64,000 bases of DNA, taken from positions 372,001 through 436,000 of the forward strand of contig NZ_FSRE01000002.1 of assembly GCF_900141795.1 (NCBI RefSeq), written 5' to 3'. Both the position numbers and the translations under genes were made by a program. The stretch is from Sulfurivirga caldicuralii. GTDB lineage: Bacteria; Pseudomonadota; Gammaproteobacteria; Thiomicrospirales; Thiomicrospiraceae. The notes under the pieces are model-generated. The model was not told where the DNA came from. It ran no database searches and worked only from the letters and a program-made list of their open reading frames with translations. Of this stretch, positions 1-8,539 are shown piece by piece (position 1 is the first letter of the stretch; each line of letters opens with the position of its first letter).

Positions 1-424
1 TCGCTGCGGCATAAACATGCAGACGCTCCCTACCACCCCCGGGCGTGGGGTAAAAATGACAGACGAACTCAAGCCTGGCAGGATCAACTTCCAGCGTGGT
101 TTCTTCCCGCGTCTCGCGAACACACGCTTGTTCCAACGTTTCACCTGCATCCACATGACCGGCGACCGGTTCCAGCAGCCAGGCGCGTTCATCCTGATAA
201 TAAGCCAGGGGTCCGATGCGACACTGCTCCAGCAGTAACGTTTCCTTTCGGTCCGGGTCATACAGAATGACGACCACCACAGGCTGCGGCCGCCCATAAA
301 GTTCGCGCTCGTGCACCGGCGACCAGCTGCCATCGAAGCGGGTACAACGAACTTTCAGGCGATCCACCTTGTAAAAGCCATCATAGACTCGCTGCTGCGC
401 CAGAATTTCAACGCGCTTATTCAC
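1..424 (-). CDS. nudF: ADP-ribose pyrophosphatase NudF, partial (3' end beyond the window)
   Basis: Nudix hydrolase that cleaves ADP-ribose to AMP and ribose 5-phosphate in the cytosol. About 141 codons are visible; the C-terminus lies off the left edge. The Nudix box is at about residues 89-111: G89, then E95, R103-E104 and E107-E108, spaced as GX5EX7REUXEEXGU, although the late Gly is Thr. A later segment FYPTPGGGRERLHVY fits the ADP-ribose subfamily. The start is GTG at 424, because an in-frame TAA lies two codons upstream. It overlaps the end of alr by 8 bases, so it is probably translationally coupled as the last visible gene of the dnaB-alr-nudF run. The family call is strong; the substrate is inferred from the subfamily. 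Confidence 0.85.
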   Translation of the reverse strand, partial: MNKRVEILAQQRVYDGFYKVDRLKVRCTRFDGSWSPVHERELYGRPQPVVVVILYDPDRKETLLLEQCRIGPLAYYQDERAWLLEPVAGHVDAGETLEQACVRETREETTLEVDPARLEFVCHFYPTPGGGRERLHVYAAA

Positions 425-1478
425 GTTTTACCCTCGCTGTTATGCCGCACATGAGCTCGTAGGCAATGGTGTCCGCCTGTTCCGCCACTTCCCAGACCGG
501 CACATTGTCACCCCACAGTTCGACCGGGCTGCCGATCTGCAGGTGCGATTTACGGGGATGATCCGTCAGGTCAACGCAGAGCATGTCCATGGAAACACGG
601 CCAATCAGTGGCACCCGCGCACCCTCCACCCAGACAGGTGTTCCAGTCCTGGCATGACGGGGATAGCCATCGCCATACCCGGCCGCCACAATGCCGATTA
701 TGCTGTCCCGTTGCGCACGCCATGTGAGGTCGTAGCCCACCCCTTCTCCCTGTCTGATGAGCTTGACGGCGATGAGGGCAGAATGGAAATGCATGACCGG
801 ACGCAGCCGCGAATCAAGCGGAGTGGCCCCATACAGCATAATGCCTGGACGGGTCCAGCCGATACGTGCCGCCGGCACGCCGATCAACGCGGCCGAGTTG
901 GCCAGGCTGACTGCACCGATCTCGTTCTTGACCGTGTCATGGCAGATGCCAAAACGCTTCAATTGCTCTGCTGTAAACGTCGGATCGCTGTCTGCGCAGG
1001 CAAAATGACTCAACAAATTGAGCTGTGCATTGGGTAGTTGCTGCCGGAGCTGAGCAATGGTGCGCGCGCATGCTTCGAAGGAAATGCCCAGCCGATGCAT
1101 GCCCGTGTCCACCTTCAGCCACAATATCCATGGAGCCTCGGGGGCGAAGGCGGCCAGCCAGTCGATCTGGACGGGGTCATGCACCACCAGCTGCAGATTA
1201 AGGGCATCGGCCAGCTCGGCCTCATCCGCAGAAAACAGCCCTTCCAGCAAGAGAATGGGCTGGTCAAAGCCGCCTTCGCGCAACGCAATGGCTTCATCTA
1301 CCGAGGCAACCGCAAAACCATCGGCATCGCTAAAGGCATTGGCGGCCCACAACAAACCGTGCCCATAGCCATCGGCCTTGATAACGGCCCAGACAGGCTG
1401 ATGGTTGTTGAGCGCCTTGGCATGCTTGAGATTGTGGCGCGCAGCTGCCCCGTCCAGACTGATACGTGCCGGCCGCAT
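417..1478 (-). CDS. alr: alanine racemase
   Basis: PLP enzyme converting L-alanine to D-alanine for peptidoglycan. The protein has 353 residues, close to the usual 355-360. The PLP lysine is K34 in AVIKADGYGHG at the end of the first barrel strand. The probable catalytic tyrosine is Y249 in VGYDLTW, contributed across the dimer interface, and GYGDGYPR near residue 270 is the usual phosphate-side motif. The start ATG shares one base with the dnaB stop (TGATG), indicating coupling. dnaB-alr adjacency is common in Gammaproteobacteria. Nothing in the sequence tells whether it is the only alanine racemase of the cell. Confidence 0.97.
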   Translation of the reverse strand: MRPARISLDGAAARHNLKHAKALNNHQPVWAVIKADGYGHGLLWAANAFSDADGFAVASVDEAIALREGGFDQPILLLEGLFSADEAELADALNLQLVVHDPVQIDWLAAFAPEAPWILWLKVDTGMHRLGISFEACARTIAQLRQQLPNAQLNLLSHFACADSDPTFTAEQLKRFGICHDTVKNEIGAVSLANSAALIGVPAARIGWTRPGIMLYGATPLDSRLRPVMHFHSALIAVKLIRQGEGVGYDLTWRAQRDSIIGIVAAGYGDGYPRHARTGTPVWVEGARVPLIGRVSMDMLCVDLTDHPRKSHLQIGSPVELWGDNVPVWEVAEQADTIAYELMCGITARVKRE

Positions 1479-2935
1479 CAGAACCCTCCTTCAGCCCCTT
1501 GACTCTGCGGGAGGTAATTTTCGAAACGGGTATATTCGCCAATGAATGTCAGCATGACCTTGCCGATGGCACCGTTGCGGTGCTTGCCGATGATGATCTC
1601 GGCCAGTCCCTTGGCATCCGTATCCGAGTTATACACTTCGTCACGGTAGATAAATACGATCAGGTCGGCATCCTGCTCGATGGCGCCCGATTCACGCAGA
1701 TCGGACATCTTCGGCCGCTTGTCTGGTCGCTGCTCCAGGCTGCGGTTCAACTGCGACAGCGCAATCACAGGAATATTGAGCTCCTTGGCCAACGCCTTGA
1801 GGCCGCGAGAGATCTCGGAAATCTCGTTGACCCGGTTGTCGGTTGGCGTGGAACCGCGCATCAGCTGCAGGTAATCGATAACAATCAGATTTAATCCCAC
1901 CGCTTTCTTTTCCGCCTCTTCTTCCGACAGGCCGGCCTTGAGCGCCGCCTCGCGCTGCTTTTCGCGCAGATCCTTATCGATACGCCGTGCGCGGGCGCGC
2001 AGCTCGGTAATGGTCAGAGCCGGTGTATCGTCAATGACGATGGTGGCCTTGCTGAGCATGGCGATGGCACGATTGAGCTTGGGCCAGTCCTCCTCTTTCA
2101 GTTTGCCGGTACGGATACGATTGGAAGGAATGCGGCCGACAGAACTGAGCATGCGCATCGCGAGCTGCTCACCAGGCATCTCCAGACTGAACACGGCAAC
2201 GCTGCCTTCTCCAAGGGTGGCCACATTTTCGGCAATATTCATGGAAAAGGTGGTCTTGCCCATGGAGGGCCGCCCAGCCACAATGATCAAGTCGCCGTTC
2301 TGCAGGCCGGAAGTCATCTCATCCAGATCCTTGTAGTGTGTTTCCAGCCCGGTAATGGCGCTGTCGGATTGGAACAACTCTTCGATCCGTTCCACCGCCG
2401 CACCCAACAGATCTGCGATGGGGCGGTATTCGCGCTCCTTGTCGGCACCATGCTCTGCAATGGCCATGATGCGCGTTTCCGCCATGTCAAGTACTTCACG
2501 CACGGACTTGCCATCGGGAAAATAGGAGGTTTCGATAATTTCATTCCCGGCCGTGATCAGCTGCCGCAGAATGGCCTTGTCGCGTACGACGCGGGCATAG
2601 TACAGCAAGTTCGCGGACCCGGGCACATTCTTGAGCAGCGAGGCGATAAACGCCTTGCCACCCACCTGCTCCAGCTGGCGCGTGCTGCTCAGATAGTCGA
2701 TAACACTGATACCGTCATACGGCCGCCCGGACTGGTGCAGCGCACTGATCGCATTAAACAGAATGCGGTGAGCTTCGCTGTAAAAGTCCTCGCTGTTAAG
2801 GACGGCAGAGACTTCATCGAAGTGGGCGTTATCCAGCATGAGTCCGCCCAGGACGGACTGCTCGGCTTCGATGGAATGGGGCGGAAGTTTCAGCGGGTCT
2901 TCACGCTGAAAGGGAATGGCGGCTTCTGTACTCAT
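1478..2935 (-). CDS. dnaB: replicative DNA helicase DnaB
   Basis: Hexameric 5'-3' helicase that unwinds DNA at the replication fork and recruits DnaG primase. The N-terminal primase-interacting domain covers about residues 15-120, followed by a linker and the RecA-like domain with Walker A GRPSMGKT at 221-228 and a Walker B-type VIDYLQLM. Length is 485 aa from the ATG at 2935 (MSTEAAIPFQ); a longer frame to 2998 would run into the rplI terminator. No intein is present. There is no Shine-Dalgarno before this ATG, but a TACAAT box lies 7 bases upstream, so the mRNA may be leaderless. It is followed directly by alr. Confidence 0.96.
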   Translation of the reverse strand: MSTEAAIPFQREDPLKLPPHSIEAEQSVLGGLMLDNAHFDEVSAVLNSEDFYSEAHRILFNAISALHQSGRPYDGISVIDYLSSTRQLEQVGGKAFIASLLKNVPGSANLLYYARVVRDKAILRQLITAGNEIIETSYFPDGKSVREVLDMAETRIMAIAEHGADKEREYRPIADLLGAAVERIEELFQSDSAITGLETHYKDLDEMTSGLQNGDLIIVAGRPSMGKTTFSMNIAENVATLGEGSVAVFSLEMPGEQLAMRMLSSVGRIPSNRIRTGKLKEEDWPKLNRAIAMLSKATIVIDDTPALTITELRARARRIDKDLREKQREAALKAGLSEEEAEKKAVGLNLIVIDYLQLMRGSTPTDNRVNEISEISRGLKALAKELNIPVIALSQLNRSLEQRPDKRPKMSDLRESGAIEQDADLIVFIYRDEVYNSDTDAKGLAEIIIGKHRNGAIGKVMLTFIGEYTRFENYLPQSQGAEGGF

Positions 2936-2980
2936 ATACTGCATTGTATGCAAATGTTGCACACGGCGAAATCTTGACAA

Positions 2981-3010
2981 ATAAAAAAGCGGCCACAAGG
3001 GCCGCTTTCT
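2981..3010 (-). terminator. Rho-independent terminator after rplI
   Basis: On the minus strand a stem AGCGGCC/GGCCGCT with a 5-base loop is followed by a run of six T and an AT-rich tail. It sits just beyond the rplI stop and separates the ribosomal operon from dnaB. Confidence 0.85.
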
Positions 3011-3038
3011 GGTTCAAAAGGTGTTTTCAAACCTTTGA

Positions 3039-3497
3039 TCAGGCAGACTTTTCTTCCGCCTGCACATCCACATTGATGGTGGCAACCACATCCGGATGCA
3101 GCTGGATGTCGATTTCGTAGGTACCCACCTGACGGATAGCGCCTTCAGGCATGCGCACCTGCTTGCGCTCCACTTCGAAGCCGGCTTCGTTCAGCTTTTC
3201 GGCGATATCGTGGGTGCCCACGGAGCCGAACAGCTTGCCTTCATCACCGGCAACGGCCATAACGGTAATGACCTGACCGTTGAGCTGCTCATACGCAGCC
3301 TGCGCCTGTGCCAGTTGCTCGGCAGCCTGACGCTCCAGCTCGGCGCGGCGCGCTTCGAACTCGGCCATGTTTTCAGGGGTAGCCGGCTTGGCCTTGCCCT
3401 GAGGGATCAGATAGTTGCGTGCAAAACCGGGCTTGACGGAAACCACGTCGCCCAGATTGCCCAAATTCTGTACTTTTTCCAGAAGAATCACATTCAT
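3039..3497 (-). CDS. rplI: 50S ribosomal protein L9
   Basis: Two-domain protein of the large subunit that binds 23S rRNA near the L1 stalk. The N-terminal rRNA-binding domain ([19 protein letters not shown], then [11 protein letters not shown]) is followed by a long alpha-helical connector at about residues 40-75 and a C-terminal domain. At 152 aa it is of normal length (E. coli 149). It is the last gene of the rpsF-rpsR-DUF2232-rplI operon, 3 bases after the membrane-protein gene, and is followed by a strong terminator. Confidence 0.98.
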   Translation of the reverse strand: MNVILLEKVQNLGNLGDVVSVKPGFARNYLIPQGKAKPATPENMAEFEARRAELERQAAEQLAQAQAAYEQLNGQVITVMAVAGDEGKLFGSVGTHDIAEKLNEAGFEVERKQVRMPEGAIRQVGTYEIDIQLHPDVVATINVDVQAEEKSA

Positions 3498-3500
3498 GGT

Positions 3501-4409
3501 TCAATCCTCATTATTGTTTGGTGCATAGCGCTGGCGAAAGTCCAGCCACATATCAAGCAGCGCGACCATGGCCAGCACCATAATCGTCTGCGGAAACAGG
3601 AATAACAGCACATAGAGCCCGAACAGCCAGCTGCTGCTCATCTGGCGCTGCTCGACCAGACTGTGCACGACCGCAAGACCCTGAAACATCAGTCCGGCAC
3701 TGAGCACGCCAAACAGATCGGCAATCAGCCCGGCCTGATCAGGGCCGGTCAGCAGGCCCGCAAGCGCTACAAGGCCGGCCAACCAGGCCAGCGAGCGCGG
3801 CAGCGACAGGGTATGGAACGCCTTTTGAAAGGCGCCCTGCGCATACAGGGCCGCATCCCACCACAGTGCCACGAACAGCATGCTGACGAAGACGATGACC
3901 AGCGACATGGCAATCAGCATGGTGGCCATCTTGGCCATGATCTGCAGTGCCTGCGGATCCGGGGCCTGCATGTTCGCCTGCTCCATGGCCGGTGTCAGCA
4001 GCGTATTGAACACTTGTGTCCACCACGCCACCGGATCGGCCACCAGCAGATGGAAACCGATGACCAGCGTACCCATCAGCCAGACGGCTGCGAGAATGAT
4101 GCTGGCAAGATCGCGGGTACGCAGGAAAAACCAGGCCAGCCCCCAGGCAGGCAGGATAAATTCACCGATCCCTGCCATACCCGGCCAGGGGGCACCCAGA
4201 ACGAACTGGGCCAGCACCAGCTGAATGGCGCTTGCGACCAATGCCAGTTGAAAGCCCTCTTTCACGCCCACGCGGATGGTAACCAGTGCGATCACGGCGC
4301 CCAGCAGGAACCCGACCGGCGCAAACCACAGCGTCAGTGCGGACAGACCGGCCGTTGCCAGATAGCCCTGGCGTGGTCCCTGCAGTACATAACGGGCGAG
4401 AAAGAGCAT
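3501..4409 (-). CDS. DUF2232 (YybS-like) integral membrane protein
   Basis: A 302-residue polytopic membrane protein of unknown function. Nearly the whole chain is hydrophobic, with about seven or eight predicted membrane segments, for example around residues 15-60, 65-90, 100-125, 165-185 and 205-290. The family is regularly found between rpsR and rplI in Gammaproteobacteria, as here, and resembles the substrate-binding S components of ECF transporters only in its general fold. No catalytic or ligand motif is visible. The start ATG at 4409 lies 19 bases after rpsR. The family call rests mainly on position and topology. Confidence 0.8.
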   Translation of the reverse strand: MLFLARYVLQGPRQGYLATAGLSALTLWFAPVGFLLGAVIALVTIRVGVKEGFQLALVASAIQLVLAQFVLGAPWPGMAGIGEFILPAWGLAWFFLRTRDLASIILAAVWLMGTLVIGFHLLVADPVAWWTQVFNTLLTPAMEQANMQAPDPQALQIMAKMATMLIAMSLVIVFVSMLFVALWWDAALYAQGAFQKAFHTLSLPRSLAWLAGLVALAGLLTGPDQAGLIADLFGVLSAGLMFQGLAVVHSLVEQRQMSSSWLFGLYVLLFLFPQTIMVLAMVALLDMWLDFRQRYAPNNNED

Positions 4410-4428
4410 GCCGTATCCTGCTTACGTC

Positions 4429-4656
4429 TTACTTGTGCTGATCGGTGTACGGGATCAGTGCCAGATAGCGTGCACGCTTGATGGCGTTGGCCAGCATGCG
4501 CTGATGCTTAGCACAGGTGCCGGTAATGCGGCTGGGCACGATCTTGTAGGTTTCGGTCATGTAGGACTTCAGGGTGTCCAGATCCTTGTAATCGATCTCG
4601 GTTACGCCATTCGCACAGAATTTGCAATATTTTTTACGACCAAAGCTTCTTGCCAT
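4429..4656 (-). CDS. rpsR: 30S ribosomal protein S18, zinc-binding (C+) type
   Basis: Small-subunit protein that pairs with S6 on 16S rRNA. It has 75 aa, with the signature [12 protein letters not shown] and [10 protein letters not shown]. Unlike E. coli S18, it keeps C11-x2-C14 (YCKFC) and C48-x2-H51 (TCAKH), the arrangement of zinc-ribbon C+ paralogs. It follows rpsF by 11 bases and has a good AGGAGAG-type ribosome binding site. The rpsF-rpsR-rplI order is the standard bacterial operon. Confidence 0.98.
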   Translation of the reverse strand: MARSFGRKKYCKFCANGVTEIDYKDLDTLKSYMTETYKIVPSRITGTCAKHQRMLANAIKRARYLALIPYTDQHK

Positions 4657-4667
4657 GTTGACTCTCC

Positions 4668-4997
4668 TTATTCTGCATCTTTGTTTTTCATCATCACGGA
4701 CGGCGTGGTGATGGCTTCGTCACGACGCAGGATCATGTCACGCAGGATGGCGTCGTTGTAATAGAACAGGTTTTGCAGCTCGGAGAGCGTGTCGTTGTCA
4801 CACTCGATGTTCATCAGAATGTAGTGCGCCTTGTGCACCTTGTCGATGAGGTAAGCCAGCTGACGACGACCCCAGTCTTCCAGACGGTGAATCTTGCCGC
4901 CGTTTTCCTCGATCAGCGCACGGTAGCGCTCAATCATGGCAGGCACCTGTTCGCTCTGATCAGGGTGCACCATGAGGACGATTTCATAGTGACGCAT
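4668..4997 (-). CDS. rpsF: 30S ribosomal protein S6
   Basis: Small-subunit protein that heterodimerises with S18. The 109 residues begin [19 protein letters not shown] and carry the [24 protein letters not shown] core. It lacks the long acidic tail and glutamate-extension site of E. coli S6 (131 aa), so RimK-type polyglutamylation is unlikely. A clear AAGGAG lies 9 bases upstream of the ATG. It is the first gene of its operon; the leader of about 160 bases contains a copy of the G-rich repeat and may also hold the S6:S18 autoregulatory motif, which I could not fold reliably. Confidence 0.98.
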   Translation of the reverse strand: MRHYEIVLMVHPDQSEQVPAMIERYRALIEENGGKIHRLEDWGRRQLAYLIDKVHKAHYILMNIECDNDTLSELQNLFYYNDAILRDMILRRDEAITTPSVMMKNKDAE

Positions 4998-5092
4998 AGT
5001 TGTATCTCCTTATGGATCATTACTTAAATGAGCCTTCCGCAGTGGTCAGCCGCAGCCGAACACGGGTAAGGCAAGGATGTCGGTTGCCCGAA

Positions 5093-5140
5093 GGGGGGGT
5101 CCCCGACTTTTTCACGGCGCCCTTTTTCGCAAGCAGCGAA
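5093..5140 (+). repeat. G-rich short interspersed repeat, copy 1
   Basis: Core GGGGGTCCCCGACTTTTT at 5095-5112, preceded by two more G and followed by a stem CTTTTTCGC/GCGAAAAGG with a 5-base loop. It lies in the 5' leader of rpsF, in the opposite orientation to that operon. Four further cores occur in this window (14963, 35790, and on the minus strand 23781 and 46825). Confidence 0.8.
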
Positions 5141-5160
5141 AAGGCACCAGAAAACAGGTA

Positions 5161-5166
5161 ATTATA
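5161..5166 (-). promoter_or_regulatory. putative -10 box of the rpsF operon
   Basis: Perfect TATAAT on the minus strand, just after the pyrF stop and about 160 bases before the rpsF start. The matching -35 region is weak (CCGCCA at 17 bases spacing), so this is only a candidate. Confidence 0.5.
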
Positions 5167-5203
5167 GCGATTTGGCGGGATTTTGGCGGAAATTTGCGGC
5201 TTG

Positions 5204-5887
5204 TCAGGCGATTTCTGCGTGAATGCGCTGCAGAGCGGCAAGTGGGTCGGACGCCTGAGTAATGGGACGCCCCACCACCAGATAATCCGCACCGGCGGAC
5301 AAGGCATCGGCGGGTGTCATGATGCGCGTCTGATCACCCTTCGCCGCCCAGGCCGGGCGGATGCCCGGGGTAACCAGTTGAAAGCCCTTGCCAAAAGTCT
5401 CTTTCAGGCGGGGGGCCTCCTGGGCGGAGCAGACAACGCCGTCCAGCCCAGCTTCGTGGGCCAGTCCGGCGAGGCGCAGCACATTTTCCTCAGCGTCTAG
5501 CGGCAGACCAATCGCCTGCAGCTCGTCGGGCCCCATGCTGGTCAGGATGGTCACTGCAATCAGCTTTGTCGGCCCGGTAATCGCCTCTCGTGCAGCGGCA
5601 AGCATTCGCGGCCCCCCCAGTGCATGCACATTGACCATCCACACCCCCAGATCCTGTGCAGCCGCCAGTGCCTTGGCCACTGTATTGGGAATGTCGTGAA
5701 ACTTGAGGTCCAGAAAGATGTCAAAGCCCCGCTGCTGCAAGGTTTCCACCAAATGTGGCCCGCCGCGGGTAAACAGCTCCTTTCCCACCTTGAGCCGACA
5801 CAGATTTGGATCGAGTTCGGCGGCAAGATTCAGGGCCAGCTGGGGCTGAGCGTAGTCGAGGGCGATGATGAGTCTAGGATCGGACAT
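5204..5887 (-). CDS. pyrF: orotidine 5'-phosphate decarboxylase
   Basis: Final step of de novo UMP synthesis: decarboxylation of OMP. The TIM-barrel signature D-x-K-x2-D is visible as [12 protein letters not shown] at about residues 55-66, with the first-strand motif LIIALDYA. It ends with the phosphate-gripper region VTPGIRP and [10 protein letters not shown] chose the ATG at 5887 ([12 protein letters not shown]; 227 aa), which matches the family start; an ATG at 5905 adds six residues. Neither has a good ribosome binding site, and the chosen start overlaps lapA by 14 bases, suggesting coupling. The lapA-pyrF order is typical of Gammaproteobacteria. Confidence 0.96.
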   Translation of the reverse strand: MSDPRLIIALDYAQPQLALNLAAELDPNLCRLKVGKELFTRGGPHLVETLQQRGFDIFLDLKFHDIPNTVAKALAAAQDLGVWMVNVHALGGPRMLAAAREAITGPTKLIAVTILTSMGPDELQAIGLPLDAEENVLRLAGLAHEAGLDGVVCSAQEAPRLKETFGKGFQLVTPGIRPAWAAKGDQTRIMTPADALSAGADYLVVGRPITQASDPLAALQRIHAEIA

Positions 5888-6230
5888 CAGGCAGGGCTTT
5901 ATCATTATCAGACAGGGGCGCTTTGGAAAGCGTCAGCTCATGGCGTAACTCATGCATCTGCTGGCGTAGACGCAGTTTTTCGTCTTCACACTTCTTAAGC
6001 TGACGATTGGCCTTGCGTAGTTGCCAGCGCCAGCTGATCCAGCTGCTCAGCATGGACAGGCCAACCAGCAGCATTCCCAGTACAAGCGCCAGTGCCACAA
6101 CCACGGAGAGCGGCCACTCGAAGCGGTAGCCGGGCAGGTTGAGCGTGACCACATGCGGATTCATCACACCCAGCACCACGCCGATCGCAATCAGGACAAT
6201 CAGAACGAACAGCTGGATTGGATTGCGCAT
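5874..6230 (-). CDS. lapA: lipopolysaccharide assembly protein LapA (DUF1049)
   Basis: Small inner-membrane protein that acts with LapB to control LpxC turnover and so lipopolysaccharide synthesis. The 118 residues have two membrane helices at about 5-25 and 40-65, followed by a charged coiled-coil tail ([20 protein letters not shown]). It lies between ihfB and pyrF, as in E. coli, Pseudomonas and relatives, though lapB is not directly next to it. A perfect TATAAT box over the ihfB stop codon may give it its own promoter. Confidence 0.85.
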   Translation of the reverse strand: MRNPIQLFVLIVLIAIGVVLGVMNPHVVTLNLPGYRFEWPLSVVVALALVLGMLLVGLSMLSSWISWRWQLRKANRQLKKCEDEKLRLRQQMHELRHELTLSKAPLSDNDKALPDVRS

Positions 6231-6260
6231 GAGGTGGTGCCCTGCCCTTTACGGTTTTCT

Positions 6261-6566
6261 TCAGCGGATTATATCGGTGTGCTCGCGGGAGGCGTTGACT
6301 TTTTCCCGCAGCGCCTTGCCCGGCTTGAAATGCGGGACGCGCTTCGCCGGGAGCGGCACCTGCTCACCAGTCTTGGGATTGCGCCCCATGCGGGCCTTGC
6401 GCTCGTGCAGGGTGAAGCTGCCAAAGCCGCGGATTTCGATACGGTTGCCCTGTGCCAGGGTGTGAATCATGGTATCGAGCATGGTATTGACCGCCTGTTC
6501 AATGTCTTTTTGGCTGAAACGGTCCAGTTTGTATGATAGGGATTCAATCAACTCTGATTTGGTCAT
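6261..6566 (-). CDS. ihfB: integration host factor subunit beta
   Basis: DNA-bending protein that heterodimerises with IhfA. It has 101 aa starting [13 protein letters not shown] at the ATG at 6566; an in-frame extension to 6671 lacks family similarity and runs through hairpins. The DNA-binding arm motif [20 protein letters not shown] is present, with the proline that intercalates DNA. It follows rpsA, the classic rpsA-ihfB arrangement. The tail ends EHTDIIR. Confidence 0.97.
   Translation of the reverse strand: MTKSELIESLSYKLDRFSQKDIEQAVNTMLDTMIHTLAQGNRIEIRGFGSFTLHERKARMGRNPKTGEQVPLPAKRVPHFKPGKALREKVNASREHTDIIR
6268..6273 (-). promoter_or_regulatory. putative -10 box of lapA-pyrF
   Basis: Perfect TATAAT on the minus strand close to the ihfB stop codon and about 38 bases before the lapA ATG. 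The -35 region is poor (AACGCC). Confidence 0.4.
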
Positions 6567-6637
6567 GGAACTTCCTGATCGTAAGACATGAAAAAAGAGG
6601 CTGACAATGTGCAACGGCAACAGCATTGCACCTTGAC

Positions 6638-6676
6638 AGCCCCCTTGAGGGGGCGGGCATGCGCACGGCATGCCCG
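6638..6676 (-). terminator. tandem hairpins between rpsA and ihfB
   Basis: Just after the rpsA stop a perfect stem CGGGCATGC/GCATGCCCG with a 5-base loop (6654-6676) is followed by a smaller CCCCCTCAAGGGGG hairpin. No T run follows, so it more likely stabilises the rpsA 3' end or attenuates than fully terminates. Confidence 0.5.
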
Positions 6677-6685
6677 ATAGGACGA

Positions 6686-8338
6686 TCAGGACTTCAGCTG
6701 ATCCTTGAGTAGGTCACCCAATGTAGTGGCTGCCTTTTCCTGACCAGCGGTATAGCTCTGAATGGCTTCTTTCTCTTCCTTCTGGTTCTTGGCCTTCACG
6801 GAAAGAGAAATGGAGCGGTTCTTGCGATCAATGTTGGTAATCATCGCTTCAACCGTGTCGCCTTCTTTCAGATCCTTCACCTCGTCGGTCAGTTCGCTGC
6901 TGCGCAGGAAACCTTCCACTTCCGGTGCCAGCTCGACAACAAAGCCCTTGTCGTTGGCTTCCTTGACGGTGCCACTAACCACGGAGCCCTTGCCGTGTTC
7001 GGCCACGTAAGTGGAGAACGGATCCTGCTCCAGCTGCTTCAGGCCCAGGGAGATGCGTTCACGCTCAGGATCAATGGCCAGGATAACGGTTTCCAGCTCG
7101 TCGCCTTTCTTGAATTTGCGAATCGCCTCTTCACCCGGCTCGTTCCAGCTGATGTCGCTCAGGTGAATCAGGCCGTCGATGCCACCTTCCAGGCCGATAA
7201 AGATACCGAAGTCGGTGATGGACTTGATCTGACCGGAGATGCGCTCGCCCTTCGCGTGGTTCTTGGCAAACTCTTCCCAGGGGTTGGGCTGTGTCTGCTT
7301 CAGAGACAGGCTGATGCGGCGGCGATCCTGATCCACGTCCAGAACCTTGACCTTGACCGGCTCGCCCAGCTTCACCACCTTGGAGGGATGAATGTTGCGG
7401 TTGGTCCAGTCCAGCTCGGAGGTGTGCACCAGACCTTCGATGCCGTCTTCGATTTCCACGAAGGCACCATAGTCGGTAATGTTGGCAACCTTGCCTTCCA
7501 CTTCGGTACCGATGGGATAGCGCGCAACCAGGTCCTTCCACGGATCATCCTGCAGCTGCTTCATGCCCAGCGACACGCGGTTGCGCTCTTCGTCGTACTT
7601 CAGCACCATCACGTCCACTTCATCGCCCACATTCAGCAGCTCGGACGGATGGTTGACACGGCGCCATGCCATGTCGGTGATATGCAGCAGGCCGTCGATG
7701 CCGCCCAGATCGATGAAGGCACCGTAGTCGGTCAGGTTCTTCACGATACCCTTCAGAACCGCACCTTCCTTCAACTGCTTGAGCAGCTCTTCGCGGTCTG
7801 CGCTGTATTCTTCTTCGATGACCGCACGGCGGGAAACGACCACGTTGTTGCGCTTGCGATCCAGCTTGACGATCTTCAGCTCAACATCCTTGCCTTCAAG
7901 GAAGCCGAAGTCGCGTACCGGGCGGATGTCCACGAGTGAACCGGGCAGGAAGCCGCGCACACCGTCGATCTCGACAGTCAGGCCACCCTTGACCTTGCCT
8001 GTGACACGGCCGTGGATGGTTTCGTTGCTTTCCATCGCCGCTTCCAGGCGGTCCCAGGTCTTGGCACGCTTGGCCTTTTCACGGGACAGACGAGTTTCCC
8101 CGAAGCCGTCTTCCAGCATGTCGACGTACACTTCAACTTCGTCGCCCACCTGGATGTCCAGCTCGCCGTTTTCATCTTCGAATTCCTTGCGTGGAATGGG
8201 CGACTCGGACTTCATGCCGGCGTCAACCCAGACGTAATCCTTGTCGATACCAACAACCTTGCCTACAACCAGCGTACCGGTCTTGAATTTGTCTTCCTGA
8301 AGGGACTGTTCAAACAGTTCAGCAAATGATTCACTCAT
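6686..8338 (-). CDS. rpsA: 30S ribosomal protein S1
   Basis: mRNA-binding protein needed for initiation on structured messages. The 550 residues hold six S1 (OB-fold) repeats at roughly 85-residue intervals. The central repeats carry a DYGAF or DFGIF strand, for example [20 protein letters not shown], and repeats 3-6 are the most alike. Length matches E. coli (557). It lies downstream of cmk behind a terminator, and its leader of about 200 bases is GC-rich and structured, which suits the known autoregulation of rpsA by S1. Confidence 0.98.
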   Translation of the reverse strand: MSESFAELFEQSLQEDKFKTGTLVVGKVVGIDKDYVWVDAGMKSESPIPRKEFEDENGELDIQVGDEVEVYVDMLEDGFGETRLSREKAKRAKTWDRLEAAMESNETIHGRVTGKVKGGLTVEIDGVRGFLPGSLVDIRPVRDFGFLEGKDVELKIVKLDRKRNNVVVSRRAVIEEEYSADREELLKQLKEGAVLKGIVKNLTDYGAFIDLGGIDGLLHITDMAWRRVNHPSELLNVGDEVDVMVLKYDEERNRVSLGMKQLQDDPWKDLVARYPIGTEVEGKVANITDYGAFVEIEDGIEGLVHTSELDWTNRNIHPSKVVKLGEPVKVKVLDVDQDRRRISLSLKQTQPNPWEEFAKNHAKGERISGQIKSITDFGIFIGLEGGIDGLIHLSDISWNEPGEEAIRKFKKGDELETVILAIDPERERISLGLKQLEQDPFSTYVAEHGKGSVVSGTVKEANDKGFVVELAPEVEGFLRSSELTDEVKDLKEGDTVEAMITNIDRKNRSISLSVKAKNQKEEKEAIQSYTAGQEKAATTLGDLLKDQLKS

Positions 8339-8482
8339 GGATAATTAACTCTTAAACTCAGTTTCCAGCCGCAACACCCGAGCCAATACAGGGGCATGCA
8401 TCGTGCGTGCGGTTCCGTTCAACATATGGACCCGCCCCGTTCGGGCCCACCCCAGTTTCGTCATGCACGAAATTGAGAAAAC
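8339..8482 (-). promoter_or_regulatory. structured 5' leader of rpsA
   Basis: The 144 bases before the rpsA ATG follow the cmk terminator and contain possible pairing such as GGGCCCG with CGGGTCC. No strong Shine-Dalgarno is seen next to the ATG. This resembles the situation in E. coli, where leader hairpins mediate S1 autoregulation, but I see no sequence homology and have not computed the fold. Confidence 0.35.
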
Positions 8483-8508
8483 AAAAAAGAGCTGACGATC
8501 AGCTCTTT
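8483..8508 (-). terminator. terminator after cmk
   Basis: Stem AAAGAGCTGA/TCAGCTCTTT with a 3-base loop, followed on the minus strand by TTTTTTGTTTT. It separates cmk from rpsA. Confidence 0.85.
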
Positions 8509-8539
8509 ACTTTCAAATACTTACCGAAGAAGGTTGAGA

